DNA of 37,182 nucleotides from Nephromyces sp. MM_2019 (lineage: Eukaryota; Apicomplexa; Aconoidasida; Nephromycida), in NCBI GenBank assembly GCA_015657535.1, contig JADHZB010001754.1, forward strand, positions 4,354 through 41,535, written 5' to 3'. The number at the start of each line of letters is the position of its first letter. The first letter of the stretch is position 1. The notes beneath the pieces were generated by a model. It was not told where the DNA came from. It made no database searches and worked only from the letters and a program-made list of their open reading frames with translations. The translations under genes and the position numbers were made by a program. Shown piece by piece: positions 22,462 to 33,100 of this stretch.

Positions 22462-25400
22462 TCATTCTTTTTTAACCCCTTCTTCTTCCTCTGAAGCGAT
22501 AAGCAGCTCAACCTTAACTCTAGGAGGTAGATGTAAAGGCACATGTCCAGTGGTATCAGCAGCGTCTTTCATAGGGGGGGCTGCAGAAGGAGGGAGGATA
22601 GAAACACAGGAGCCCAAGGCTTGAGGATTACCTATAAAAAAGCAAATGAATTGATTAGCACACACACACACACACACACAGTGTAGCTCTAGCAATCTAA
22701 ACGGGGGGAAACGAGTGAGCTCTCAATGGGGTATTGAAGAATCTATTCAAAGGAGAAGTTCAGTGGTAGGTATGCGGTCTTTAAACTCTAAGAAAAACGT
22801 AGAAAGAAGCTAGTAAAAGAATAAAAACACAAAAGAACACACATTAACTCATACAAAAAAAAAAACACACCAATGCGCGCACACACACCAACATAAAAAC
22901 CCACACACGCACAAACTCACACACATACCTTGCTGATCAACCGGATCTGCATTAACGAATAATCGGTCACCCACACACTCAACGAAGGGCTCCTCCACTG
23001 AAGCAAACAGGAAGATATCCGGGAAGAACTCCTCATCAAACTCCATCTCTTCAAACAATGGAAGCTCTAAAGCATACTCCAACGGATAGCTAGGAAAGAG
23101 GCTTCTCTGCTGAAGAATTTGCTGGCAAATCAGTCGCCTTTTCTTCACAGGCGGCCGACATATCGAGTGTGTGGATATGAAGTTGATGGGATCGCACGAG
23201 GTGATCATCAATTTCACCTCATTTAAGCGCAGTTTTACTGGATTTGATGCTAAATGAAGGTTTTCAGGCAGTGCTGTAGTGAGTAGAGAGTCGCTTAAAG
23301 CACCCGAAAAACCCCCATTACTAGCGTTTTTTCGTGTATGTGAAGCTTTATTGGACGCATGAGAAGATAGCATAATCTGATGATAGCTAGGTTGAGGAAG
23401 AGGATACGGGTGAATAGCGTCATAAAAGTGTGGCAAAGCGATAAAATAGCTGTTTGGGAGCTTCTTTGCCAGCTTAGCCATCCACTGTAAAGCTTGTTTA
23501 AACTGCATCATTATATCTCCATCATGATATCCCCGCTGTTTATAGGCTTTCTTAGCATTGATGATGGGGCCCATCAAAAGCACTAAGTTCGGCTGCATCT
23601 TCTCTAGAGTCTCTACTAGGGAAAGCAGCTTAGCATCGGATTGAGAGCTTAGACTACTAGCTAGAGAGGAAGGTATAGTGACTATCTTCATCGGCTTTCC
23701 ATCGTAGGCTGAAACGAAATCTCTCAATTGCTGCGAGGAAGAAGCGTATGGAGGCTGATAAGGTAAGCCTTGAAAGAGCTTTTTTACATAGAAATGCTTC
23801 ATGCCGTGTGCGGAGTCGCTAGTTCCTAAGGCAGCTACTACTTGACCAGGGAAGAGGCAAAGCTCTCCCGGTATATCTCTCAAACTGCAGAGAGCTGAAG
23901 ACTCACCCGAAGATACTGCCAAATCGCCTGCAAGAGGGGAGATTGGGACGGAAATGAAGCGAAAACTTAGTCCGAGGAGCTGGGAGAAGATCGTGAGGAT
24001 TTGTGACAAGTAGTTGAAGGTGGAGATGGGATGCGTGACGTATAGAGGGATGTGAAGAAAACCAATCATACAAGCATACAGACACGTAGCAACACACACA
24101 CAAAGAGATTGATAGAGCTAGCGTAGCCGTTGGGGAAGAAATCTCGAAAAATGGGGTTTCTCTGCATGGTAAGATGAAAAGTATTGGTTTCGGGGAGATT
24201 ACACAGCAGAGAGAGATGCAACGAGAAGTACTAGAGGAATCGGGAGCTGGAGGAAAACACACACACGGGGCAATGGAAGAATCGGGAGCTGGAGGAAAAC
24301 ACACACACGGGGCAATGGTTGCGGGCATTGGGGTAGCAAACTGGGTGGGAAAAGCTGAAAGAGAAAAACACGCACAGGGAAAAGCTCATTCGTAAAGATA
24401 CACACGGAAGAGCTGATAGGTAAACACACACATGAAGAATCTGATGGGCAAACGCACACACGGAAGAGCTGGTTTTCAAACACCAAAAACAGCTGATTGG
24501 CATTTGAAGCCAAAAAAAAATACACGCAAACTTCACACACAAATATCAGGAAAGATACAAACGAAACAGTTAAATACAAAAAAAGCCTGAAAAGTATAGT
24601 TCACCTACTCACACGCATACGCACACATAGAAGAACGCACTTTCTGAAAAAAGCACAACTTTTAAAAAAGATTAATCATTCAAGAATCAGCAACATTTGA
24701 GCTATAACTGAAGATACCACCCATATTCTCTTTGATATTGTTAGATTCTTGGCGTTTGCGGCCCCTAAAATAGCGCTATAAAGCGCCTAAGCTCTCGGCA
24801 CACACACACACACACATACAAGCTCAGTCTAAGCAGTACAGAAGGTAGAAAAGAATACAAAAGACAAACAAAAACGAGCGAGAAAGTTGAAGAGCAAAGT
24901 GGAGAGAAGTTAGCAGGAAGTATAAAGCTCAGGGCACACACAAACATCATGAAAAGTAGCAATAACTCATCAGAGACATTGTTGATCTTAAACCTTGGAA
25001 TGACGCACTGTGTGAGAGTCCTGGCAAGCAATCTCACATACACAAAACGATTGTTGAAACCTTCAAAGCAAAGAAAAACAACACTCCCTCCCTATACCAG
25101 CTTCGCGCTCAATATGATCATCTAGTTTCATCGCATCCTCGAAAAAATAAGCCTCAAAAACGCAATCCCCCTACATTCTAACCCTCCAAAAGCCCCTCCA
25201 CCCTCATTTCAACCCTCAAACACCCAACTCCCCACAAATGACTGCTCGAAAACCTACCCCCCCCCACAAACTGCTGTTCTAAAAACTACCCCCACCTAAA
25301 ACCCGCCCCCCCTCTTAATCCACCCCCCTCTCATTCCACCCCTCAAATCTCTCACCCTCAATGGTAATAGACCCCTCGGTGAATGGACCTTCACTGTCTT

Positions 25401-28102
25401 GCCCTATTCTCCCAAATACCAGCACATCGCTCGCGTGTGTTCCACCCACAGAAGCCTCTGAATAGTAGCCATCCTCAGTAGAATCGCTGAAGAGGCTGTT
25501 CTTATAAGCCTCAAATAGCAGCTTCTTCATGCTAGTCAGACGATCATTGAGGAAGTCTGCCATCTGATCTATTGAAGAGTCTAGCCAGCCATCGACTACG
25601 TAGTGCTTAGAGGTTGCTGCAGAAAGAGAATGCGGCAATTGAAGACAGTAGTCATAGCTGTGTTCCTGTGGATGTATATGTGTGTGCGGATGTATGTGTG
25701 TGCGTGGATGTATATGTGTGCGTGGATGTATATGTGTGCGTGGATGTATATGTGTGCGTGGATGTATATGTGTGCGTGGGTGTATATGTGTGCGTGGGTG
25801 TATATGTGTGCGTGGATGTATATGTGTGCGTGGATGTATATGTGTGCGTGGATGTATATGTGTGCGTGGATGTATGTGGGTGTGCGGATGTATATGTGTG
25901 CGTGGATGCATATGTGTGCGTGGGTGTATATGTGTGCGTGGATGTATATGTGTGCGTGGATGTATATGTGTGCGTGGATGTATATGTGCGCGTGGATGTA
26001 CATGTGTGCGTGGATGTACATGTGTGCGTGGATGTATATGTGTGCGTGGATGTATATGTGTGCGTGGATGTGTGAGTGTTCTTTGGTGTGAGCTTGTGTG
26101 GGTGTGTGGGTGCGTATGTGTGCATCAGTGGTCTTGTTTGCAAATATATGGGTGCGTGTGCGTGCATGGTTATCTCAGCGTGTGTGTGTGTGTGTGTACG
26201 CCTGATGTGCGAATTTGCATTTCTTCCAAATTTTATATCATTAAGCTTCTTCTTCTTCTTCAAAAACTGTAATCGTACAAGATATTCTTCTCAAAGTATA
26301 TTCTTAAATCAGCTGGCTTTTATAAGCTCAAAGCATGTACTAATTTCAAACACACACTGAAAAGATTCCACCTTTTTTTGGAGTGCTTTTATTTTCGCTA
26401 CAGCAACTATCCTGAGAGTATCCATATAACTTACCTACACGCTACTTGATACTCATTCCAACACGCTCACATTCAAACAATAAACACACACAACCACCAC
26501 TTGCAATTATGAATTAGCATACACACACACACACAGAAGATATATGTCATAGACATTACATACCTATATCACACATGTGTAAGATGCACTCAAAAACGCG
26601 TGTCATAAAAAAATTTCACACATGCACTACACAAACACACACATTCTTTTCACACACCACATACATAGGCACATTTTACACCCGCCTACCAACAAAAACC
26701 CACACACCACACACACACTACAACATAGATACCCACACCAACCACACACCCAGCAACACCCACCACACTCACACACCACCCCCCCACGGTATACATACAC
26801 CCCTACTAGCACAAACCAATAAAACCCCTCCATTACCAGAAGACTTGATGATGAGCTGAGCATCAACGCTGCCCCCCTCCAGCTTCACATAATCAGAAGC
26901 TGCAAAAGCACTGAGGTTTGATGAATCTTCAAAGACTGACAGATCGAGTGATTCATTGTAGATTGCTCTGAGATAAACTTTGCTTTTGCTAGTCTTGTGT
27001 GTATAGAGACTAGGTATAGAGGAAGCTATTAGGCTCAAGAGCTCAGCATCTTCTTTTATTGTATCATCTAGCGATTTCTTAAGCATTCCATCTCTGTTCT
27101 TCGATGACGAAATATCGAGAATCTTCTTAAACATTCCGTTTATATAACCATCATCTTGCTTGATTCTCTTTATAACTGAAAACTGAGGAGGGAGGAGGGG
27201 GGAAGGAGTGGTGCGCGTGGGAGTGGGGGTGTGTGCGTGTGTGTGGGTGGGTGTGTGGGTGGGTGTGCGGGTAGGTGTGGATATGTGTCATTGGGTGTGT
27301 GTGGATATGTGTCCTTGGGTGTGTGTGGATATGTGTCCTTGGGTGTGTGTAGGGTGCAGGTAGAGTGGTTTCTGGGTGCGAAAACGAGAGGTGAAAGTGT
27401 GCGTGTGTGTGTGGGGTGTACGTACAGAACTTTAAAAGAAAACATGAGCAGCAGGACTAAGAACAAACAAGAAGCTTGGGGTATCTCGGTAGAAAACATA
27501 ATTAAAATATAAAGCTGCTTTCGAACTGGAAAATCAGGTACTGCCTGAGCTAGGAGGAAGAAAAAAAATGCATGCGTTCTTAAAGATATATCGTCACATA
27601 CAACACACGCCTCCACACACAGAGTAATAGAGAGACACACACATCTCCACCCACATGCACAGAGACCCACACAGATCTACACATGCATCTTCATGCACAC
27701 CCATATTTACACACACTTCCACATACCCACATCTCCATACGCAGGCATCTCTGCATACACACACCTCCAAGCACCCGCACCCTCACATACACACACTTCC
27801 ACACACACACCTCCACATAAACCCCCCCACAGAGACACCTCCATGCCATCACAAAAAATATACTATCATAATGAAAAAGCCCAAAAATCCACAAAAATTA
27901 GCTTCTCTCAACAGAAGAATGCAGCCAGAAACCAACCAAAAACTCCAATTTTAAAGTACTAAACTGGAGATTTTAGCAGGAAACATCAATTGAAACATCA
28001 AACAGGGGAAAACAGAGCAAGAATCATCGAATTCTTCAATTGAAAAGAGCTTACTAGACGATCATCCAAGGAATTCATGTCAAGCAGTGCTTCTTCCTGC
28101 AT
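22462..28102 (-). CDS. POLA2: DNA polymerase alpha subunit B (primase-polymerase accessory subunit)
   Basis: Five exons on the minus strand, in order 28102-28055, 27182-26837, 25616-25356, 23927-22929 and 22631-22462, give 607 aa, close to the ~600 aa of human POLA2. Introns begin GTAAGC, GTAATG, GTGAGA and GTATGT and end in CAG, CAG, CAG and TAG. Phases run 0,1,1,1 and match at every junction. Exon 3 and the start of exon 4 form the OB fold (VLVFGRIGQDSEGPF, SITIEGGDL, LCLFPGQVV). Exon 4 holds the inactive calcineurin-like phosphoesterase domain (LVLLMGPIINAKK, YFIALPHFYDAIHPYPLPQP, LMITSCDPINFIST, QQRSLFPSYP, FVNADPVDQQG), and exon 5 closes it (SCVSILPP, RVKVELLIAS). In the family this subunit tethers the catalytic polymerase-primase at replication origins. 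The first 16-codon exon (MQEEALLDMNSLDDRL) is the least certain part; an upstream start is possible. It is head-to-head with the importin gene. Confidence 0.9.
24236..24480. repeat. Degenerate 42-bp tandem repeat in POLA2 intron 3
   Basis: Two near-identical 42-bp units (gaatcgggagctggaggaaa followed by an ACACACACGGGGCAATG-type end) at 24237-24320 are followed by progressively diverged relatives containing gaagagctgat and cacacacgg up to about 24480. It lies wholly within the 1428-bp intron 23928-25355. ORFs here are repeat artefacts. Confidence 0.85.
25140..25355. other. C-rich plus strand / G-rich sense strand after POLA2 exon 3
   Basis: Immediately downstream of the exon 3 donor, the transcribed sense strand is very G-rich with many runs of four to nine G (plus-strand C-runs around 25186-25335). 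Several spaced G-runs could form G-quadruplexes in DNA or pre-mRNA. No gene is present. Confidence 0.7.
25671..26075. repeat. 18-bp minisatellite in POLA2 intron 2, ~22 units
   Basis: The unit gtgcgtggatgtatatgt repeats about 22 times with few substitutions; variants include ggatgtatgt, gggtgtatat and ggatgtacat. It begins about 55 bp upstream, in transcript direction, of the exon 3 acceptor. Because 18 is divisible by three, all frames stay open and give hexapeptide-repeat ORFs on both strands, which are not genes. The sense strand is the CA version. More TG/CA repeats follow to about 26200 and at 26515-26800 within the same 1220-bp intron (25617-26836). Confidence 0.95.
27279..27350. repeat. 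24-bp tandem repeat in POLA2 intron 1, three copies
   Basis: ggatatgtgtcMttgggtgt recurs at 27279, 27303 and 27327. It is embedded in a longer TG-rich tract (27210-27420 on the plus strand) close to the exon 2 acceptor. The other half of the intron (about 27600-27840) is CA-rich on the plus strand. Confidence 0.85.
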
Positions 28103-29221
28103 TTCGGCTGTCAAAGCGTAGTGCGTTCGTCTTCTTCGATAGGAATACCCTCCTACACATTCACCTCAGAAAAAGACTGCCGAAACCCTTTCGTTGCCAC
28201 ATAATTATCAGCATTTAAAGCTTAGATTAGAAAGTAGAAACGGACTGCACACAAACACACATAGATATATATATGCAAATATATAAACAACTTTAGGCTT
28301 TCAAAGTGCAGATCCACACACACAAAGAATGAGGCTCAAAGTCGTTATACTTGAAGAAGCCTCAGCAAAGTCTGAATTGCACAGCTTGAGCACCTTCATC
28401 TTCATTTTGTGTGCGTGGGTGTAACAGTTTCCCTTAATATACACCTTGAATGGAGTGTGTGCGTAGGCGAAGCTCTATCCCTCAAACCGTAGCTTGAATG
28501 TTGTGTATCGTGTGTGCGCATGTTAGTGTGTTGAATCACCACTTTCTAATGTGTGGGCTTCTTCCTACACAAATTCAACGGTTGAAAATTCCGTGCGTGC
28601 GTGTGTTCCTACGTGCAGCAAATTTCTCCGTTTCTCGCAGAGATATCCTCCGTTTCATCTTCGATAAACTTTGAAAGTATGCTAAGTATGAGAGAGCCTA
28701 GCATACCTACCTATGTGTGTGTGTTCCATTTTTCAGGGAAAACACACACACATAACCTCCAGGGTACTGGCATACTGTATATATCAAAGAGTAGTATCCG
28801 TAGTTTCTAAGAAAATCGATGCAATTCGCCTTTATATATATGCTTGAAAAGACGCTTTTCTACAGCATCTTCAACACACTTTTAATTCTACTTCTTTGTG
28901 CGTGCTTCTTCCTCTTCTTCCGTGGATTAGCGGGGAAACTGAGTAGAAGCTAGAGAAAATATAAAACTCAGTGGCTTTGAGGGCTTTGTCTCTTAATTTC
29001 TCAGGTTTTACAAAAAATTTAATGAAATTTACCGTAAAGTTGATATAATAGATGAGGGAGAGGTGGGGAGATGGAACCGAACAAGAAAAGGAAGAAGAAG
29101 AGAAATTGTATGTATTGAGCGTCAGTGTATAAGAGGAAGGGGGGATGCACAACTGAGCACCGTGGGGCACTCCTCCTATTAATATGCTGCAAATCACAAC
29201 AGACACGAGCTCTGTATGAGC

Positions 29222-29355
29222 ACTGAAGAAGAAGGAAAAAAAACAGACGCCGTGGAAAACGTATACTTTATATGTCTACTGAAGAAGGGGGACGCATGCA
29301 CACACACCGTGGAAAACTTATGCTTTATTTGTCTACTGAAGAAGAAGGGGAACAC
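29222..29355. repeat. ~57-bp tandem repeat, 2.5 copies
   Basis: Units containing ccgtggaaaac, tttatatgtctactgaagaa and a CACACAC tail recur at 29251 and 29308, with an actgaagaag word at 29222, 29278 and 29335. The period of 57 keeps a plus-strand frame open (VEN-Y/C-FICLLKKG repeats) in a 73-codon ORF at 29216-29437. There is no other support for coding. Confidence 0.8.
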
Positions 29356-29929
29356 ACACACAGCAGCAAGCTGCTACCCACACGCACATCCCCCGCCACC
29401 AACACGCACAACCCACCGTGCCACAAACACACAGTAGCCAGCTGCGATACACACACACTTAATTCAAGCTCCTCAAGCTTCATACACAAAAGCGTCCACG
29501 GAGCCACTGCCACATCACTTTGCACACCACCGGCTAGTTTCTTCAAAAATTGGCGCTATGCGCATTTTTCACCCGAAAAAGTGTACAAACACACCACTAC
29601 AAACGCACACCAACCACAAATTCCCCCCGCACATCTTCAAGCGAATGCTTCCTTGTGCTGATATGTAAACACTTTTTCTGGAAACTAAAACATATTTTCT
29701 ACTGTGCAAAAGTATTTGTCGGTCAAGCCTCCCACCATCTTCATAGTTGCTATGCGCTGGGACCACACATACACACTGCGGCATACCACCTCTTCACCTC
29801 ATATAGAGCTTTAGTGTGTGTTAGAGTTTTTATCCATTCCGACTAAACACTGAAGGACATTCCTTAACCCTCTCGCTTTTGCACTTTTCCTTCTTCCAAA
29901 GATCTTCTCTCAAAGCATCCTTCTCTGCA

Positions 29930-30162
29930 TTTTCTGCAACCCCCTGTTCTTTCCCCCCTATTTTTGTCTTTTCTCCCTTGTTCTCTCCACCCCCAGCAGT
30001 TCCCTCCGCCCTCCAGGTTCTTTCTCCACCAGTTCTCTCCCCCCCAGTTTCTCTACCCCCCAGGCTCTCTCCTCCCCCGGTTCTCTTCTCCCCAGTTCTC
30101 TCTCCGCCAGGTTCACCCCCCCCCCTCCCGGATGAATTCCTCCCCTCTCTCCATCCCCACAG
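29930..30162. repeat. Pyrimidine-rich CT repeats upstream of the importin ATG
   Basis: Degenerate units of the type ccagttctctccccc recur roughly every 15-20 bases and end in ccatccccacag directly before the AATG of the importin start. The frame upstream of the ATG is open but contains only Pro, Ser, Phe and Leu and no ATG. The tract could be promoter or 5' leader, or the polypyrimidine tract of a 5'-UTR intron ending at the CAG at 30160-30162. Confidence 0.75.
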
Positions 30163-30163
30163 A

Positions 30164-33100
30164 ATGTCAGCTTCTCGAAGATACACTCAACAAGATGCTA
30201 TACAAGTAGTTCAAGAGCTAAGAACCTGCTTATACACCCTCTACCATTCACCTTCTCCTGCAGAGAAAAATGAGGCGAATCTCCGCCTCATCGACTATCA
30301 AAATTCATCAGCTTCATGGGGGGTTTCTCAGCAGCTTTTGCTGCTTTCTTCAGAGCCTATCCTTCAGATGATGGGAGCTCAAACTCTCCTCTGGAAGATT
30401 CGCTGCCATGCGGATATCTTAAGCCTTCAAGAGAAGGAGGAGTATCTGAGATTTCTCTTCAATGAGTTCATACAATCTCAGCATTTGGAAGGTTTTAACA
30501 ACACTTTGAAGAGTAGAGGAGATCCTTCCTTGTGTGTGTCGTTGGATAGAGCTGATGGGGGGATTAATCCCGCCACCTCGAACACCCCTCTTAACTTTGA
30601 GCTGTTAGCCAGCATAACACACAAGATTGCAGAGAGTGTGTGCTGCACTTTTTTCTATATTATAGAGGAAAAGAGTAGCCTTAGTAGCCGAAATTTGCAG
30701 AACAACACGGATTCTTCATCTTCAACGTTGTTTCCTTCTTCCTCATCTTCAGGAGCAGAAACCGGGAAAATTTCCACACATAGGTTGAGCAATCCCCGGA
30801 AAGATGAAGGAGAAGATCAGCCGGCTAACCTGCTGCTTGATCTACTGGCGATTGGCAGCCAGGAAAACTTTTTAGCCTACCAAAGAGGGGCTTTTTTGGG
30901 GGACAATGGCTATGAGAGTGGTATGTGTGCTGTGAATGAGGGTATTCCACCTTCTTCAATGCCTGTTCCCCTACTCAGCGAAGGCAGCTTCTTCTCGCTG
31001 AAGAAGCTGCTCATCCTCAATGCTTTAGCTCTCTTTCCAGAGTACCTAGAGAAGCTTATAAACCCAAACTCGGGGGCTGATTGGAGGAGGAGTGCACAGT
31101 ATGGTGTGTGTAAGGAGGCGTCGGCTTCAGTGTATGTTTTTGTGTTGGAATGCTTGAAGCTAACAGTTGATGGCTTGATCAATGGGTTGAAAGGAGGAGA
31201 TTTGAGTAGCTTCGCACACGCAAGCTCTGGCAACTCTACTACTAACAACATAACAGCAGCTGCCTCAGCAGAAGTTGAGTACAAGAATCTGCTCTTGAAG
31301 ATCGTTTCTCATTACCGAGATCTTTGCTTTCAGCTGCTGAAGAAGTGGTTGAACTACTTTGAAGATATCGCCATCTTCTTTGAAGCTTCTACTATGGGAA
31401 GAACCCCCTTCTTGCCTGAAGAACTGATTGCTTATCTGGGAAACTCACATGCTTTGATGGAGCTTCTCGAGCTCTTCATTGAGGAAGTAGGTAGTCGAAG
31501 AGGCATTTGGAGCATTGAAGAATCGCAGGTTGACTCCTTCTTCAGAGAAAACATCCTTAACGTAGCTTCTCTGCGTGGAGAGCAGCAGCTTCTCTTGGGT
31601 ATTCTAACTCAAACCACTCGATATGCTGAAAGAATGAATGATCTTCACAGGCTAACCTTGGAGGTTGAAGGTGGGAAGGCTATTCTCACACACGAAAGCC
31701 TCTTTACTGAGCTTGAAAGCACTCAGGGAGAAGCAAGTGATGTGGTCGATGCTGCTTATTTCCTGGGAAATCAGGGCTTCATTACTCCTTCTAGGATAGC
31801 TAAGGAGCTTTCAGTGATGAGAAGGTGGCAGTTGATGCCGTTGAATGCCCTGCTTAAGCATTTCCCACACGCACTCCTTCAAGAGACTCCAGAAGCAGCT
31901 CCTATTAGGCGTTTCTTCTTTGCTTTGCTGCAGTTTCATCCCTTCACATCTTCAGCCTGTTTTCCCTTCTTCTCTAACCTTCATGAGGTGCAACGAGAGA
32001 TCATGCTGCCGAAAAGCTTCGTTATCGAGATACAGAGGGTGTTTGAGCACTCTCTATTGGCGAATCTACTGAAGATGGGAAGGAGAGATTCGATTTACTG
32101 GCAGGCAATGCAAGAAGATGGAGCTTCAGTAGCATTAAAAGGCTCTGAATCGCAACAATCCGCTGCTGAAGAAGGAGAAATCGTCGAGAAGTGGCTGGAT
32201 TATCTTCAAGATGCGCGTCAAGCCTTTCTAGACTACTATTTCATCCTAGACTACTGCGATGCCCCGGAAACTCAGGGAACAACGTACTATTCACTACATC
32301 TCTTACTAGAACATTCAGTGCGTGTGGTTGAAGATAGCTCTAGATCATTTGTCTTCATTGCTGAGGTGGTGATTTGCTTCTTTGCTGAGCTCCTAGAGTC
32401 TGATGAGTACATGTCTCTAGATTCTTTGGATACCTTGAAGGTTCTCTATCAATTCTATCAGATGATTCGCTCGCAAAACACACACAGTAACACAGTAGGA
32501 TCTCCGCTTTATAGCCAGAAAAAGCTTCTTTTCTTGAACAAACAGCTCTGCTTCCTGATTAGATCCTGCAGCGAAAAGAGGCTGCGTAATACGTATGGTA
32601 GCAGCTATCATTGTGCGTTAATCACTAGAAAATCTCCTTTTCCTGACTTTGTAGTGAATCACTTCTTCTATAGCTTTGAGATACTCTTCCTCATGTACCC
32701 GATAGCTCCGGATATGGCCTCTGAAACTTCCCTCTGCTTAGCTCAGAGCTTTCTGAGGGTCTCTGATCTCTTTAATGGCAAAAACCTGGGCTCAGAGGCT
32801 CAATCTCTAGTGAGTTCTCTATTGAGCGATGCTGTGAGGTTTGCTCAGCTAATAGTTGAAGACGGCTCTTTTAAAGAGGCAAATATAGCAGAGGGTAGGG
32901 GTTTTTTAGATTTTAATCCTTCGTCTGATGGTATGATGCTTGCAGCTCTAGCCTATCTATCGACTGCCTTGTCTATGGACTTCTCTAGTGCCTTTATGAG
33001 CTGCTATAGCGAAACTCGGAAGCGTTTAGTCGTCTATTCATCTCATCTAAGGAGGGAGATGAAGGCTAGCGAGCCTGAGAAGTCAGTGGGTGGTGGTATT

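Larger units (their letters stand above)
28103..30163. promoter_or_regulatory. Head-to-head intergenic region between POLA2 and the importin gene
   Basis: The two genes diverge from this ~2-kb region, so it must contain both 5' leaders and promoters, possibly shared. Short (TA)n words lie at 28265-28285 and CA-rich sequence at 29340-29475. A 57-bp repeat and a pyrimidine-rich tract are listed separately. No TATA-like element or start site can be placed with confidence. Untranslated exons could be present. Confidence 0.45.

Noticed and set aside
25596..26272. 140-200-codon hexapeptide-repeat ORFs on both strands
   Set aside because: The 18-bp repeat keeps all frames open. The region is inside a POLA2 intron supported by matching phases.
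29879..30163. N-terminal extension of the importin ORF
   Set aside because: The frame is open but has no ATG and consists of Pro/Ser/Phe/Leu from CT repeats. The first ATG at 30164 begins the conserved domain.
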